Origin: Candidatus Onthenecus intestinigallinarum
GTDB taxonomy: Bacteria > Bacillota > Clostridia > Christensenellales > Aristaeellaceae
Assembly (NCBI GenBank): GCA_018713325.1
Contig: DVFJ01000001.1
Location: 48,230-112,229 of the forward strand
Direction: 5' to 3'
Length of the DNA stretch: 64,000 bases
In this document: piece after piece, positions 7,854 to 16,361 of the stretch
How positions within the stretch are numbered: position 1 is the stretch's first letter
Layout: the number at the start of each line of letters is the position of its first letter
Translations under genes and position numbers: made by a program
Notes under the pieces: model-generated
Told to the model about the DNA's origin: nothing
The model's input: the letters and a program-made list of their open reading frames with translations, nothing else
The model's database searches: none

Positions 7854-9003
7854 CCTGCAGGCCCGCGGAGGCGTAGATCGACTTCCAGTCCGTCGCCTCC
7901 CACGCCTCGATCGTCGCGCAGCGGCGGATCGCCAGGCGTCCAAAGCCCGCGCAGTCGCTGCCCAGCTGCTGCACGCGCTGGAGCACCGCCAGCAGCTCGG
8001 ACTCCAGCTGCGCGCGCAGCGCCTGCTCGTCCGCGTCGGCGGGCAGCGTCTTCTCCGCTTTCAGATAGACCTGCGCCGAGAGCACCGCGCGTGCGCCGTC
8101 CTGCGAGAGGCTCAGGCGGTTGCGCCCGGCCTGACGCAGCGTGTATTCCTCGCCGCCCAGAAAGTACGGACATTGGTCGAATGCGCCCGTCAGCATGCGC
8201 AGCAGCTGCACCTGCGCGCCCGTCAGCAAGCCCGTCATCCGCTGGCCCGAAAAGACCGCCGCGCCCATGTACTCCACCCTGCCCACACTCTCGCGCGGCA
8301 GCTCGCCCGCCATCGCGTCCAGCGGGTTGGCCTTGGCCTGCGCCTGCGGGGCGTCCTCCTCCTGCACGGCCGCATAGATCACCGCCGGATCGCCCACGCG
8401 CACCGTCATCGTGCGCATGACGTCGCCCAGGCGACTGCTGGGGATGTAGCCCAGGCCGTCGTAGTAGGCGAACATCGTCTCCAGGTAGCGCGACAGCCGC
8501 GAGCCGATATACGGTCGCTGGGACGCGATCAGCTCGCGCGCGTCGCCCTGGCTGATGACCAGGTATGCGCTCTCCTCCGCCTCGCAGGAGGCCTGCAGCT
8601 GCATAAGCAGCGGATAGAAGGCGTCCGTGCGCGCGATCTCCTCGCTGATGACGACCACGCGCAGGTGCGACAGGCTCAGCTTGCGCGGCACGCTGGCGGT
8701 CATCAGCGAGAGCGCGTGCGGATAGTCCTCGCCCGTCGCTGAGACGATCAGGTAGCCGTTCTGCGAGAGCTTTGCGCCACCCCCGTCCGATTCGCCGCCA
8801 GAACCGCCGCTCTGACCGCCGCCCTCGTCCGTGGCGCCGCCGCCCGAGAGCAGCTGCACGCTCAGGCGGATCTGTCCGGCCGGCGTGCGGTCGACGGCCA
8901 TGGCCAGCGCGAAGGCGTGCTCCTCCAATTCCATGCCGTCCGTGCAGCCGCTCAGCAGCGGCAGCAGCAGCGCGAGCAGCGCCGCGATGCAAAGCCGCCT
9001 CAT
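7819..9003 (-). CDS. gerC: Spore germination lipoprotein, Ger(x)C family
   Basis: Third subunit of a GerA-type nutrient germinant receptor, anchored to the outer face of the spore inner membrane. The 394-residue protein begins with a lipoprotein signal ending LLSGC, so Cys about 19 is the likely acylation site. It then shows the family pattern ELEEHAFALAMAVDRT and SLSHLRVVVISEEIAR. A glycine/serine-rich insertion (about 50-75) is unusual in a mostly ordered protein. Its ATG overlaps the gerB stop by four bases. The 3' end overlaps the ABC-F gene on the other strand by 35 bases, with no room for a terminator between them. Confidence 0.9.
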   Translation of the reverse strand: MRRLCIAALLALLLPLLSGCTDGMELEEHAFALAMAVDRTPAGQIRLSVQLLSGGGATDEGGGQSGGSGGESDGGGAKLSQNGYLIVSATGEDYPHALSLMTASVPRKLSLSHLRVVVISEEIARTDAFYPLLMQLQASCEAEESAYLVISQGDARELIASQRPYIGSRLSRYLETMFAYYDGLGYIPSSRLGDVMRTMTVRVGDPAVIYAAVQEEDAPQAQAKANPLDAMAGELPRESVGRVEYMGAAVFSGQRMTGLLTGAQVQLLRMLTGAFDQCPYFLGGEEYTLRQAGRNRLSLSQDGARAVLSAQVYLKAEKTLPADADEQALRAQLESELLAVLQRVQQLGSDCAGFGRLAIRRCATIEAWEATDWKSIYASAGLQVSVNLRLVEKG

Positions 9004-10133
9004 GCGCCGGCCTCCCCCGCGGGCTGACGCCTTGCGAGAAAGGGCAGCCACACGACGGCGAGCGCGGCCGCGTAGCGCCAAGGCATGGCCGCCAGCAGCC
9101 ACGAGAGGCCCAGGCGCGAGCGCAGCAGCCCTGCGGCGGTCAGCAGTGCGAACGCCAGCGCGAAGGCAAGGCGGTCGCGCCGTCCGCGCATGGCCCGCGA
9201 GAGCGCATGCGCGGCGAAGAGCAGCGCGCCGCAGGCGGCGATCAGCAGCGCCGTCAGCTGCAGAACCGTCACCATCCGGTAGAGGATGCCGTTGTACAGC
9301 GCCGGTCGGCCCTGCAGCACCATGCGCGCGCCCCATCCCCCGGCAAGCGGCCACAGGCTGTAGGGCGTGGACAGCGACAGGCCCAGCAGCAGCAGCACGG
9401 CGAGCAGGTGCCCCGATAGGCAGTAGCCGCAGGTCTCCCGCGCGCGTACCTGCGGTAGCTGCCGCACGCCGCCGGGCAGGAACCCGGCCGCCAGCGCGCA
9501 CGCGCCGGCGCCCAGGCTGCCCGCGCCCAGCCGGAGACTCTCACGCACGCCATGCCCCGCCAGCGGGTACAGATTTTCAATCGGCCGGCCCCACAGCGAC
9601 CAGGCCATGAGCAACAGCAGTAGTATGGGCAGCGTGCGGCGCAGCAGAAACGCCAGACGCTGCATGCCCGTCAGGCCCGCATAGGCTGACAGCAGCAGCG
9701 CCGTGAGCGCCATCAGCACGATGACGCGCTCGTCCGTCTGCGGAAGCAGCGAGGCGTGCGTCAGCTCCGTCAGGCCGTACAGCGCAGCCGCCGCATCCAG
9801 CAGCAGCGTCAGCCCGCACAGCGCGCACAGGGCAAGCGCCACGGGTGCGGGCAGCGCTGCCAGAGCGACGTCCGCCAGTTCGCGCCCGTCCGCCTCGCGG
9901 CGCATGCGCGCGATGGGCAGCGTCAGCAGCAGCGCGCCCGCCGGGCACAGCAGCGCCGACCACCACAGCGCGCCGCCGGCATCCGGCAGCATGCGGCCCG
10001 TTCCGTCCAGAAACAGCTGGCATGCGGCCATCGTGCCCACCAGCGCGCCCTGCGCCCGCGCCGAGGCGTGCGTCCGCTGCTCGCTGCGCGCCGTGCGCGC
10101 GTCCGCACGCCGTTTGCGCCTCTGTACGATCAT
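9000..10133 (-). CDS. gerB: Spore germination permease-like protein, GerAB family
   Basis: A 377-residue polytopic membrane protein of the GerAB/amino-acid permease-like family, the germinant-sensing subunit of GerA-type receptors. About ten hydrophobic segments are visible after a basic N-terminal tail of some 30 residues, for example LLLTLPIARM, LIAACGALLFAAHAL and YAAALAVVWLPFLA. Start 10133 follows AAGGGGGG and overlaps the gerA stop (ATGA). The stop overlaps the gerC start in the same way, so all three subunits are coupled. The ligand cannot be read from the sequence. Confidence 0.85.
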   Translation of the reverse strand: MIVQRRKRRADARTARSEQRTHASARAQGALVGTMAACQLFLDGTGRMLPDAGGALWWSALLCPAGALLLTLPIARMRREADGRELADVALAALPAPVALALCALCGLTLLLDAAAALYGLTELTHASLLPQTDERVIVLMALTALLLSAYAGLTGMQRLAFLLRRTLPILLLLLMAWSLWGRPIENLYPLAGHGVRESLRLGAGSLGAGACALAAGFLPGGVRQLPQVRARETCGYCLSGHLLAVLLLLGLSLSTPYSLWPLAGGWGARMVLQGRPALYNGILYRMVTVLQLTALLIAACGALLFAAHALSRAMRGRRDRLAFALAFALLTAAGLLRSRLGLSWLLAAMPWRYAAALAVVWLPFLARRQPAGEAGA

Positions 10134-11662
10134 TTTGTTCCCCCCTTGTCGCCCCGCTCCCAGGCGCGCATCCGTCCGCGCACGCGCGAGCGGTACGCCG
10201 GGCTGGCGAAAAATCCGCGCGTGCGCTGCCGCCAGATGGGCAGGCGCAGCAGCAGGTCGCCGTTGCGCGGCCGCGCGGGCGACGCGGGCGCGAGCATCGG
10301 CGCGCCCAGCGACGTCATGCGGCACAGCAGCGCGCCAAAGACGAAAGAGACCAACAGGATGCCGTACAGCCCGCTGAATGCGCCTGCGGTCATCACGACC
10401 AGCTGCGCGATGCGCAGCCCCAGGCTCAGGCTGTAATTGGGCACAGCGAAGCCGCCCAGGCCGCTGGCGGCGATGACGATGAGCAGCAGCGGGCTGACCA
10501 GCCCCGCGGAGACCGCCGCCTGGCCCAGAATCAGGCCGCTGACGATGCCCAGCGCGTTGCCCAGCACGCCCGGCGCGCGCACGCCCGCCTCATTGATGAG
10601 GAAGAACGCAAACGTCATCATCAGCGCCTCCAGAAAGACCGGAAACGGCTCCTGCACCTGCGCCTCGTAGACGCTGGTGAGCAGCATGGGCGAGAAGATC
10701 TCCTGATGAAAGCGCACGACCGCGATGTACAGCCCGGGCAGGGACACGAACACCAGCAGCCCCAGCATGCGCACCAGGCGTAGAAACGTCCCGTACTGCC
10801 AGCGCATGAACGTGTCGTCCGGCGTGTGCAGCAGGTGAAAGAGCGTCACGGGCACGGCCAGCGCGTAGGGCGAGCCGTCCAGGAGCAGCACGACCTGCCC
10901 ATCCATCAAAAACGAGCCCGTGCGGTCGGGCCGCTCGGTGCTCACCACCTGGGGCAGCAGCGCAAAGGGATGGTCCTCGATCAGCTGCTCGAGCTGGCCC
11001 GTGCCGGGCACGAAGTCCGCCGCGATGCCGTTCAGGCGGCGCAGCACCTCGCGCACGATGGCCTCGTCCGCCACGCCGTCCAGGTACATCACCGCGCAGC
11101 GCGTGGGCGCGTCCGTGCCCAGCGTCAGCATCTCGGTGACAAGGCGCGGCGTGCGCACCACGCGCCGAACGAGCGACGTGTTCGTGCGCAGATTTTCCGT
11201 GAATCCCTCGTGCGGCCCGAGCACGACGTCCTCGTTGTCCGGACGGGAGACGGCGCGCCGGTCGTAGCCGCGCGTGTCGAACGTCAGCCCCTCGTCGCAT
11301 CCGTCGCACAGCAGCAGCGTCAGCCCGTCCAGAATCGCCTGCAGGCCCTCGTCGCAGCTGTGCGTGCGGTTCGCCGGCGCCACGGACAGCACATTGTGCA
11401 GCAGGTATGCGCTGCGGTCGCACTCGTCGCAGTCCGGCGGAGCCTCCATGTCCATGGCGGGCTTGAGCAGGTTTTCGTCGATCATGGTGGTGTTCACCAT
11501 GCCGTCTAGGTATAGGATCGCCGCGACAAAGCCGCCCACGGTGAACTCGCGCACGACCACGTCCTTGTTGCGCGGCACGCGCAGGATCGACCGGTAGGCC
11601 GTCAGGTTGCTCTGCAGCGAACGGGTCAGACGCCCGCTCATTCGCTCCGCTGCGCCGGACAT
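10130..11662 (-). CDS. gerA: Spore germination protein, GerAA family
   Basis: A 510-residue GerAA-type subunit of a germinant receptor. The N-terminal half (about 1-270) is soluble and contains the conserved VVREFTVGG...AILYLDGMVN and CAVMYLDGVADEAIV segments, ending in DHPFALLPQVVSTERPD. Four to five membrane helices follow (about 285-440), including the family pattern PGLYIAVVRFHQEIF and FPVFLEALMM. Subunits of this family form the ion channel core that opens on germinant binding. The ATG at 11662 follows AAGGGGGAAGG and lies inside the 3' end of the upstream yyaL-like gene (25-base overlap), tying the receptor to that transcript. Confidence 0.92.
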   Translation of the reverse strand: MSGAAERMSGRLTRSLQSNLTAYRSILRVPRNKDVVVREFTVGGFVAAILYLDGMVNTTMIDENLLKPAMDMEAPPDCDECDRSAYLLHNVLSVAPANRTHSCDEGLQAILDGLTLLLCDGCDEGLTFDTRGYDRRAVSRPDNEDVVLGPHEGFTENLRTNTSLVRRVVRTPRLVTEMLTLGTDAPTRCAVMYLDGVADEAIVREVLRRLNGIAADFVPGTGQLEQLIEDHPFALLPQVVSTERPDRTGSFLMDGQVVLLLDGSPYALAVPVTLFHLLHTPDDTFMRWQYGTFLRLVRMLGLLVFVSLPGLYIAVVRFHQEIFSPMLLTSVYEAQVQEPFPVFLEALMMTFAFFLINEAGVRAPGVLGNALGIVSGLILGQAAVSAGLVSPLLLIVIAASGLGGFAVPNYSLSLGLRIAQLVVMTAGAFSGLYGILLVSFVFGALLCRMTSLGAPMLAPASPARPRNGDLLLRLPIWRQRTRGFFASPAYRSRVRGRMRAWERGDKGGTK

Positions 11663-13446
11663 GCGTCCTTCCCCCTTTCGCGCTCCGCGTGCTCGAGCGT
11701 CATTTGCGCCGTGAGCAGCCCCGCAAAGGGGAGCAGCGCCGCGCCCGGCGCGGGTAGGCTTGCGCTCACGATGCGCCGCGCCTGCGAAAGGCGCTCGGGA
11801 TTGCCGGTGAAGCGATGTGCCTGTACGAGCGCCTCGACCAGCAACGCTGCGCCCGAGGGCGCCGAGTCATCCGTCACGGCGCTCACGCGCACCGGCAGGT
11901 CGCGCACGTCCTCGCCCGTCAGTGCGGGCGGTCCCTCCGGCGGCACGAACAGGCGCAGCGCGTCGTCCAGCGTGCGCAGGGCGCTCTTGCGCCAGTGCGT
12001 ATGCCGGTCCGCTTCCGAGAGCGCAAACAGCGCCAGCGCATAGGCGGCGTAGCCGTCCAGCGTCGCCGGACTGCGCGCCTCGCCCGCCGACCACGCGCCG
12101 TACAGCCGGCCGCCCTTGACCATGTACTCCCCGACGAACCGCGCCGCCTGCGCCGCCGCCTGCACCAGATGCGATTCGCCCAGCTGCCGCCCCAGGGTGG
12201 AGAACGCGAGAATCGCCAGGGCGTTGGCCGTCAGCGTCGCCTGCGGCACGACGCGCGGCGCGGGACGGTGCGCGCGCAGCTCGCGCAGGCGCGGGCGCAC
12301 CGCGCGCAGGAACGCCTCGTCCGTCTCGCGCAGACCTGCGTCCAGATAGGGCAGCACGCCGCGCGCCCTGCGCGCGCCCGGCGCGTGCAGGATGTGCAGC
12401 AGCGCGCAGCACCGCGCGCCGTCCCGGGGACCCAGGGCCTCCTCGACCTGCTCGGGCGTGAGCAGGTAGTACGCGCCCTCGCCCTGCGGATCGTCCGCAT
12501 CCTGTGAGGAGTACAGCCCGCCCTCCTTGAAGCGCAGCGCGTCGAGCATGTAGTCGGCCGCGTCCAGCGCCGCGTCGGGCATGCCGCAGCGCAGGAACAG
12601 CAGCGCCAGCTGCGCGTTGTCCACGAGCATCTTTTCAAAGTGTGGCGCGCGCCACATGGCGTCCGCGGCGTAGCGGAAGAAGCCGCCGCCCACCAGGTCA
12701 TGAATGCCGCCGCGCGCCATCGCCTCCACGGCCCGGTGAAGCATCTGCCCGGCGGGCGTCTGCCGTCCGTCGCCGTCCGGACAGGCCGCCTGCTCGCGCG
12801 CGAGCAAAAACCGCAGCGCCGGCACGTTGGGAAACTTGGGTGCGCGCCCGATGCCGCCCGCGTGCCGGTCCTGCGAGGCGAGCAGCTCCTCCTCCAGCGC
12901 GCCGCACAGCGACTGCGCATCCGTGCGCGCCTGCGCCTGCGCGGGAAACGCCGCGCCCGAGAGCTCATCCGCCCAGGACAGGATGCGCGCGCGGTCCTCC
13001 TGCCATAGCGCTGCGACGCGGCTGAGCAGCGCGCGCAGGCCCGTGCGGCCATCCTGCGTGCGCGCGGGGAAATAGGTGCCCGCGAAAAAAGGCCGCCGGT
13101 CCGGCAGCAGGAGGGCGGTCAGCGGCCAGCCTCCTTCGCCGCTGAGCGCCACGCAGGAGCGCATGTAGTACGCGTCGACGTCCGGGCGCTGTTCGCGGTC
13201 GACCTTGACCGACACGAAGTGCGCGCCGAGCAGCTCGGCGACGATGGGATCCGAGAATGCCTCCGCCGCCATGCGGTGGCACCAGTGGCAGCTCGCATAG
13301 CCGCTGGAGAGGAACACCGGCACATCCCGGCGGGCGGCCTCCTCGAACGCCTCGTCGCACCAGGGATACCACGGGATGGGCTGGGCGGCATGCGCGAGCA
13401 GGTACGGGGAAGATTCGCCCAAAAGGCGGGAAGCTGCGGGCTGCAT
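11638..13446 (-). CDS. Thioredoxin-domain / glycosidase-like protein YyaL (DUF255)
   Basis: A 602-residue member of the YyaL/SPATA20 family: an N-terminal thioredoxin-like domain (about 1-160) fused to an alpha/alpha-barrel domain. Seen here are the family start SRLLGESSPYLLAHAAQPIPW, the CHWCH active-site-like motif (residues 53-57), SGEGGWPLTALLLPDRRPFFAGTYFP, GGFFRYAADAMWRAPHFEKML and DADDPQGEGAYYLLTPEQ. The biochemical function of the family is not established. Start 13446 has a near-perfect GGAGGTGA upstream. It heads the minus-strand unit yyaL-gerA-gerB-gerC; its last 25 bases overlap the start of gerA. Confidence 0.9.
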   Translation of the reverse strand: MQPAASRLLGESSPYLLAHAAQPIPWYPWCDEAFEEAARRDVPVFLSSGYASCHWCHRMAAEAFSDPIVAELLGAHFVSVKVDREQRPDVDAYYMRSCVALSGEGGWPLTALLLPDRRPFFAGTYFPARTQDGRTGLRALLSRVAALWQEDRARILSWADELSGAAFPAQAQARTDAQSLCGALEEELLASQDRHAGGIGRAPKFPNVPALRFLLAREQAACPDGDGRQTPAGQMLHRAVEAMARGGIHDLVGGGFFRYAADAMWRAPHFEKMLVDNAQLALLFLRCGMPDAALDAADYMLDALRFKEGGLYSSQDADDPQGEGAYYLLTPEQVEEALGPRDGARCCALLHILHAPGARRARGVLPYLDAGLRETDEAFLRAVRPRLRELRAHRPAPRVVPQATLTANALAILAFSTLGRQLGESHLVQAAAQAARFVGEYMVKGGRLYGAWSAGEARSPATLDGYAAYALALFALSEADRHTHWRKSALRTLDDALRLFVPPEGPPALTGEDVRDLPVRVSAVTDDSAPSGAALLVEALVQAHRFTGNPERLSQARRIVSASLPAPGAALLPFAGLLTAQMTLEHAERERGKDACPAQRSE

Positions 13447-13578
13447 ACGGTCACCTCCTGCGATGATGGGCCTAGTATGCGCGCCCCGGCGTGCGATTAT
13501 GTGTGTGCGCGCGGCGGTTTTGGCGCGCGCAAAACGACGAAACAGCGTCGGGATGTCGCGACGCTTACCGGAATATGT

Positions 13579-13584
13579 TATACT
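13579..13584 (+). promoter_or_regulatory. Probable -10 element for the glycosyltransferase-plsY pair
   Basis: TTATACT with TATACT at 13579-13584, about 30 bases before the start codon, in the divergent gap with yyaL. No convincing -35 was seen. Confidence 0.4.
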
Positions 13585-13614
13585 AAAAAATACAAAGGGG
13601 GATATGTGGAAGCC

Positions 13615-14736
13615 ATGAAAGCGATCTGTTTTTCCGCCGCGACCGGCGGGGGTCATGACGCTGCGGCCCACGCGCTCGCACAGGCGTTTGAGACGCTGGG
13701 TGTGCAGTGCGCGTGTGTGGACTGCCTGGCGCTGTCGGGCGCGCGCGTGGCGCGCGCGGTGGAGGGGATGTATGTCGGCGTCGTGCGCAACCATCCGGCG
13801 CTCTTTGGCCGTATCTACCGCGCGGGCGAGCGGGTCTCCTCGCCGCGGCGCAAGAGCCCCGTCTACTATGCCAATGCGCTGGGGCGCGAGCGCATGGCCG
13901 CCTTTCTGGCGGAGGAGCGGCCGGACGTCGTCGCATGCACGCACCTGTTTGCCGCGCAGACGCTCACGAGCATGGACTTGCGCCGCGCGCGCGTGACGGC
14001 GGCGGTGATGACGGACTACACCTGCGCGCCCTTCTGGGAAGAGGTCGACATGGACGCGCTGTACACGCCCGGTCCGCTGCTGACGGATGAGTTTGCCGCC
14101 CACGGCGTGGACGTGTCGCGCGTCGTGCCACTGGGCATTCCCGCCAGCCCGGCATGCGTGCCGTGCGCGGACGTGGCCGGCGCGAAGGCCGCACAGGGTC
14201 TGGGCGCACAAGAGGCGCACATCGTGCTCGTGGGCGGTTCGATGGGCGCGGGCAACCTGCCGCAGGTCGCGCGCGAGCTGCTCTCGCTGCCCGCGCGGGT
14301 GACGGTGGTGTGCGGCAGCAACGAGCGCGTGCGCGCGCGCATGGAGGCGGCCTTTGCGCACGAGCCGCGGCTGCGCGTGCTGGGACAGGTGCGGCCGCTG
14401 TACGATCTGCTGGACAGCGCGGACGTCGTCGTGACCAAGCCGGGCGGCCTGACGAGCACGGAGGTCATGCAAAAGCGCCTGCCGCTGGTGTTCGTCAGCC
14501 CCATCGAGGGGGTGGAGACGCGCAACGCCGCGTTTCTGAGCGGCGAGGGCGCGGCGCTGTGGGCCAAGGCGCCTGGCGACGCCGCGCGCATGGCCGGCCT
14601 GCTGCTGCAAGACGCGCGGGCGTGCGAGGCGCAGCGGGCGGCGCAGGCGCGGTTGGTCTCGGGCACGGCCGCGATGGACATCGCGCGCGACCTGATCGCC
14701 CGCGCAAACGAACGCCGGGAGGAGGGAACGCCATGA
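13615..14736 (+). CDS. MGDG synthase/MurG-like glycosyltransferase
   Basis: A 373-residue GT-B fold glycosyltransferase of family GT28. The N-terminus has the signature FSAATGGGHDAAAHAL of processive diacylglycerol glycosyltransferases and MGDG synthases, followed by VTAAVMTDYTCAPFW. The C-terminal donor-binding domain has LVGGSMGAGNLPQV and VVTKPGGLTSTEVMQKRLPLV, matching MurG/UgtP. It probably transfers a sugar from a UDP donor to a lipid acceptor at the inner membrane face. The coupled downstream PlsY-like gene (ATGA overlap at 14733) supports a role in glycerolipid or glycolipid synthesis. Start 13615 gives the usual family N-terminus MKAICFS; a GTG at 13606 is possible. Confidence 0.82.
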   Translation: MKAICFSAATGGGHDAAAHALAQAFETLGVQCACVDCLALSGARVARAVEGMYVGVVRNHPALFGRIYRAGERVSSPRRKSPVYYANALGRERMAAFLAEERPDVVACTHLFAAQTLTSMDLRRARVTAAVMTDYTCAPFWEEVDMDALYTPGPLLTDEFAAHGVDVSRVVPLGIPASPACVPCADVAGAKAAQGLGAQEAHIVLVGGSMGAGNLPQVARELLSLPARVTVVCGSNERVRARMEAAFAHEPRLRVLGQVRPLYDLLDSADVVVTKPGGLTSTEVMQKRLPLVFVSPIEGVETRNAAFLSGEGAALWAKAPGDAARMAGLLLQDARACEAQRAAQARLVSGTAAMDIARDLIARANERREEGTP

Positions 14737-15347
14737 CGGGCAGGGCAGTCCTGTTCATCCTGCTGGGGTATCTTTCGGGCGGCGTCATGTATTCCTATTA
14801 TATTCCGCGCCTGCTGACGGATGGGGACGTGCGCGAGCAGGGCGCGGACCACAATCCGGGCGCGGCGAACGCGTTTCGCCTGTGCGGGCCGACGGTGGGC
14901 GTGTTGTGCGCGCTGCTGGATGTGCTCAAGGCGACGCTGCCCGTCTATGCGGCGGCCACCTACGGCGGCCTGACGGGCATGCCGCTGGCGCTCGCGGCGC
15001 TCGCGCCGGTGCTTGGACACGCCTATCCGGTGACGCTGCGCTTTCGCGGCGGCAAGGCCATCGCTTCGGCGTTCGGCGCGCTGCTGGGCCTTTGGCCCGT
15101 CACGCATGCGGTGCTGCTGCTGGCGGCGATCGTGCTGATCCTGCTGCCGTTGGTGCATGACCACGCGCTGCTGATGCTGACGAGTCTGGGCGTCTTTGCG
15201 GTGCTGACGCTCAATATGGCCGTACATGAGGCGCATCTGGTGGCGATCGGACTGCTCGCCATTGTGGGCGGGCGGCACCTGCGCGAGGCGCGCGGGGCGC
15301 TGGAGGACATCCGCGCCCGCCGGGAGGAGCGCCGAAGGGCCGCATGA
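14733..15347 (+). CDS. plsY: Glycerol-3-phosphate acyltransferase, PlsY family
   Basis: A 204-residue, mostly hydrophobic membrane protein with about five to six helices. PlsY uses acyl-phosphate to acylate glycerol-3-phosphate, the first step of bacterial phospholipid synthesis. The two conserved cytoplasmic loops are recognisable: DHNPGAANAFRLCGPTVG corresponds to the GNPGATN motif, and GHAYPVTLRFRGGKAIASAFG to the GH..P..F.GGKG motif. Both deviate from consensus (HNPGAAN, GGKAIA), and the N-terminal GS loop is not obvious. It may therefore be a divergent paralog with another acceptor. It is translationally coupled to the glycosyltransferase and followed by a terminator. Confidence 0.8.
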   Translation: MTGRAVLFILLGYLSGGVMYSYYIPRLLTDGDVREQGADHNPGAANAFRLCGPTVGVLCALLDVLKATLPVYAAATYGGLTGMPLALAALAPVLGHAYPVTLRFRGGKAIASAFGALLGLWPVTHAVLLLAAIVLILLPLVHDHALLMLTSLGVFAVLTLNMAVHEAHLVAIGLLAIVGGRHLREARGALEDIRARREERRRAA

Positions 15348-15364
15348 TCTCCCCAAAAACCAAG

Positions 15365-15397
15365 GGCGCGCGGAGCATTTTGCTCCGCGCGCCTTTA
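15365..15397. terminator. Bidirectional terminator between plsY and the amidotransferase
   Basis: Perfect 13-base stem GGCGCGCGGAGCA/TGCTCCGCGCGCC (15365-15377 and 15381-15393) with a short TTT loop and T-rich 3' flank, between two convergent genes. Confidence 0.8.
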
Positions 15398-15405
15398 TGT
15401 TGCGC

Positions 15406-16104
15406 TCAGCGCTCGCCGCACATGGCGACGAAGCGCTCGAACAGCGGCAGGAAGTCGGGCGTGCGCCGGTCGTCGGTCAGGCAGGTCAGGCGCTCGGGAT
15501 GAAACTGGCAGCCCAGGATGGGCAGGCGCTCGTGCTCGTAGGCCTCCACCACGCCCTCGAGCGAGCGCGCCGTGACGGTCAGGCCCTCGCCGAGCGCCTT
15601 CACCGCCTGGTGGTGCGTGCTGTTGACGCGGAAGCGCTCGCCAAAGAGCGCCCGCAGCACGCTGCCCTCCTGCGTCACGATGAAGTGACGCAGCGCGCGG
15701 TCGGAGTGGATGAAGCCCAGCTCTTCGGGCAGATCCTGATAGAGCGTGCCGCCCAGCACGACGTTGAGCAGCTGAAAGCCGCGGCAGATGGCCAGGATGG
15801 GCCGCCCGCGCTTGAGAAAGGCGCGCGTGAGCGCCAGCTCGAACGCGTCGCGCGTCTCGTCGCACACAACGCTCTCAAAGCGCCGCTCCTCACCGTAATA
15901 CGACGGCTCCAGATCCCCGCCGCCGGTCAGCACCAGGCCGTCGGCGCGCTCGGCCAGCTCCAGCGGGCACTGCTCGCCGGTCAGCACCGGCACGCCGCCC
16001 GCCTCGCCCACGGCGCGCAGGTACGGCGCGGGGCAGCAGATCTCGCGCACGCCCGTGGGCTTGATCTCGAAGTCGTTCGTCAGGATGACGAGGGGCTTGT
16101 TCAT
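15406..16104 (-). CDS. Class I glutamine amidotransferase-like hydrolase (peptidase C26)
   Basis: A 232-residue protein of the PuuD/gamma-glutamyl-hydrolase group. The nucleophile cysteine lies in LAICRGFQLLNVVLGG, and the catalytic histidine and glutamate in GCQFHPER near the C-terminus. VLTGGGDLEPSYYGE and NSTHHQAVKALG are also typical of gamma-glutamyl-gamma-aminobutyrate hydrolases. Those enzymes cleave gamma-glutamyl amides during polyamine degradation. No polyamine genes are adjacent, so the substrate is uncertain. Start 16104 has GGAGGG upstream. It is a monocistronic gene facing the plsY unit. Confidence 0.82.
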   Translation of the reverse strand: MNKPLVILTNDFEIKPTGVREICCPAPYLRAVGEAGGVPVLTGEQCPLELAERADGLVLTGGGDLEPSYYGEERRFESVVCDETRDAFELALTRAFLKRGRPILAICRGFQLLNVVLGGTLYQDLPEELGFIHSDRALRHFIVTQEGSVLRALFGERFRVNSTHHQAVKALGEGLTVTARSLEGVVEAYEHERLPILGCQFHPERLTCLTDDRRTPDFLPLFERFVAMCGER

Positions 16105-16211
16105 GGGGAAACCCTCCTTCGCAAAGGCGTGATGCATGCATTATAGCGCGTCCGGCGCGAAATATCCACCGGAAAAGGCGGCGAATGGCGCGCCGTGCCG
16201 TGAAAAAACGA

Positions 16212-16308
16212 TGTAAAATCCCGCGGCACGCACTTTACAATGCGATTTTACACATTACACGCTTTTTACACGGCTTCGCATGTCGATTTTACAGGGCGGG
16301 CGTATACT
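16212..16308 (+). promoter_or_regulatory. Pho-box-like TTTACA array and promoter of the pst operon
   Basis: TTTACA occurs on the plus strand at 16234, 16247, 16265 and 16288, with ATTACA at 16254 and an inverted copy TGTAAA at 16212. Starts at 16254, 16265 and 16288 are spaced by 11 and about two times 11 bases, the helical repeat seen between PhoP half-sites (TTAACA-like in Bacillus). The last copy ends nine bases before TATACT (16303-16308), where no normal -35 exists, as expected for a PhoP-activated promoter. The pst-phoU-phoP-phoR operon lies directly downstream. Binding is inferred. Confidence 0.75.
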
Positions 16309-16361
16309 GTGTGCGTACAAGGAAAGCAAAAGGTTGAGAACAGAAAGGAAGGTTCCTGAAC

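Noticed and set aside
13446..14610. N-terminal extension of the yyaL-like gene up to 14610
   Set aside because: The extension is antisense to the glycosyltransferase, and the real start at 13446 has GGAGGTGA and begins with the conserved family N-terminus.
16231..16293. CRISPR or phage attachment repeat for the TTTACA copies
   Set aside because: The units are only six bases, with 7-23 base spacing and a promoter directly following, so a regulator binding array is a better explanation.
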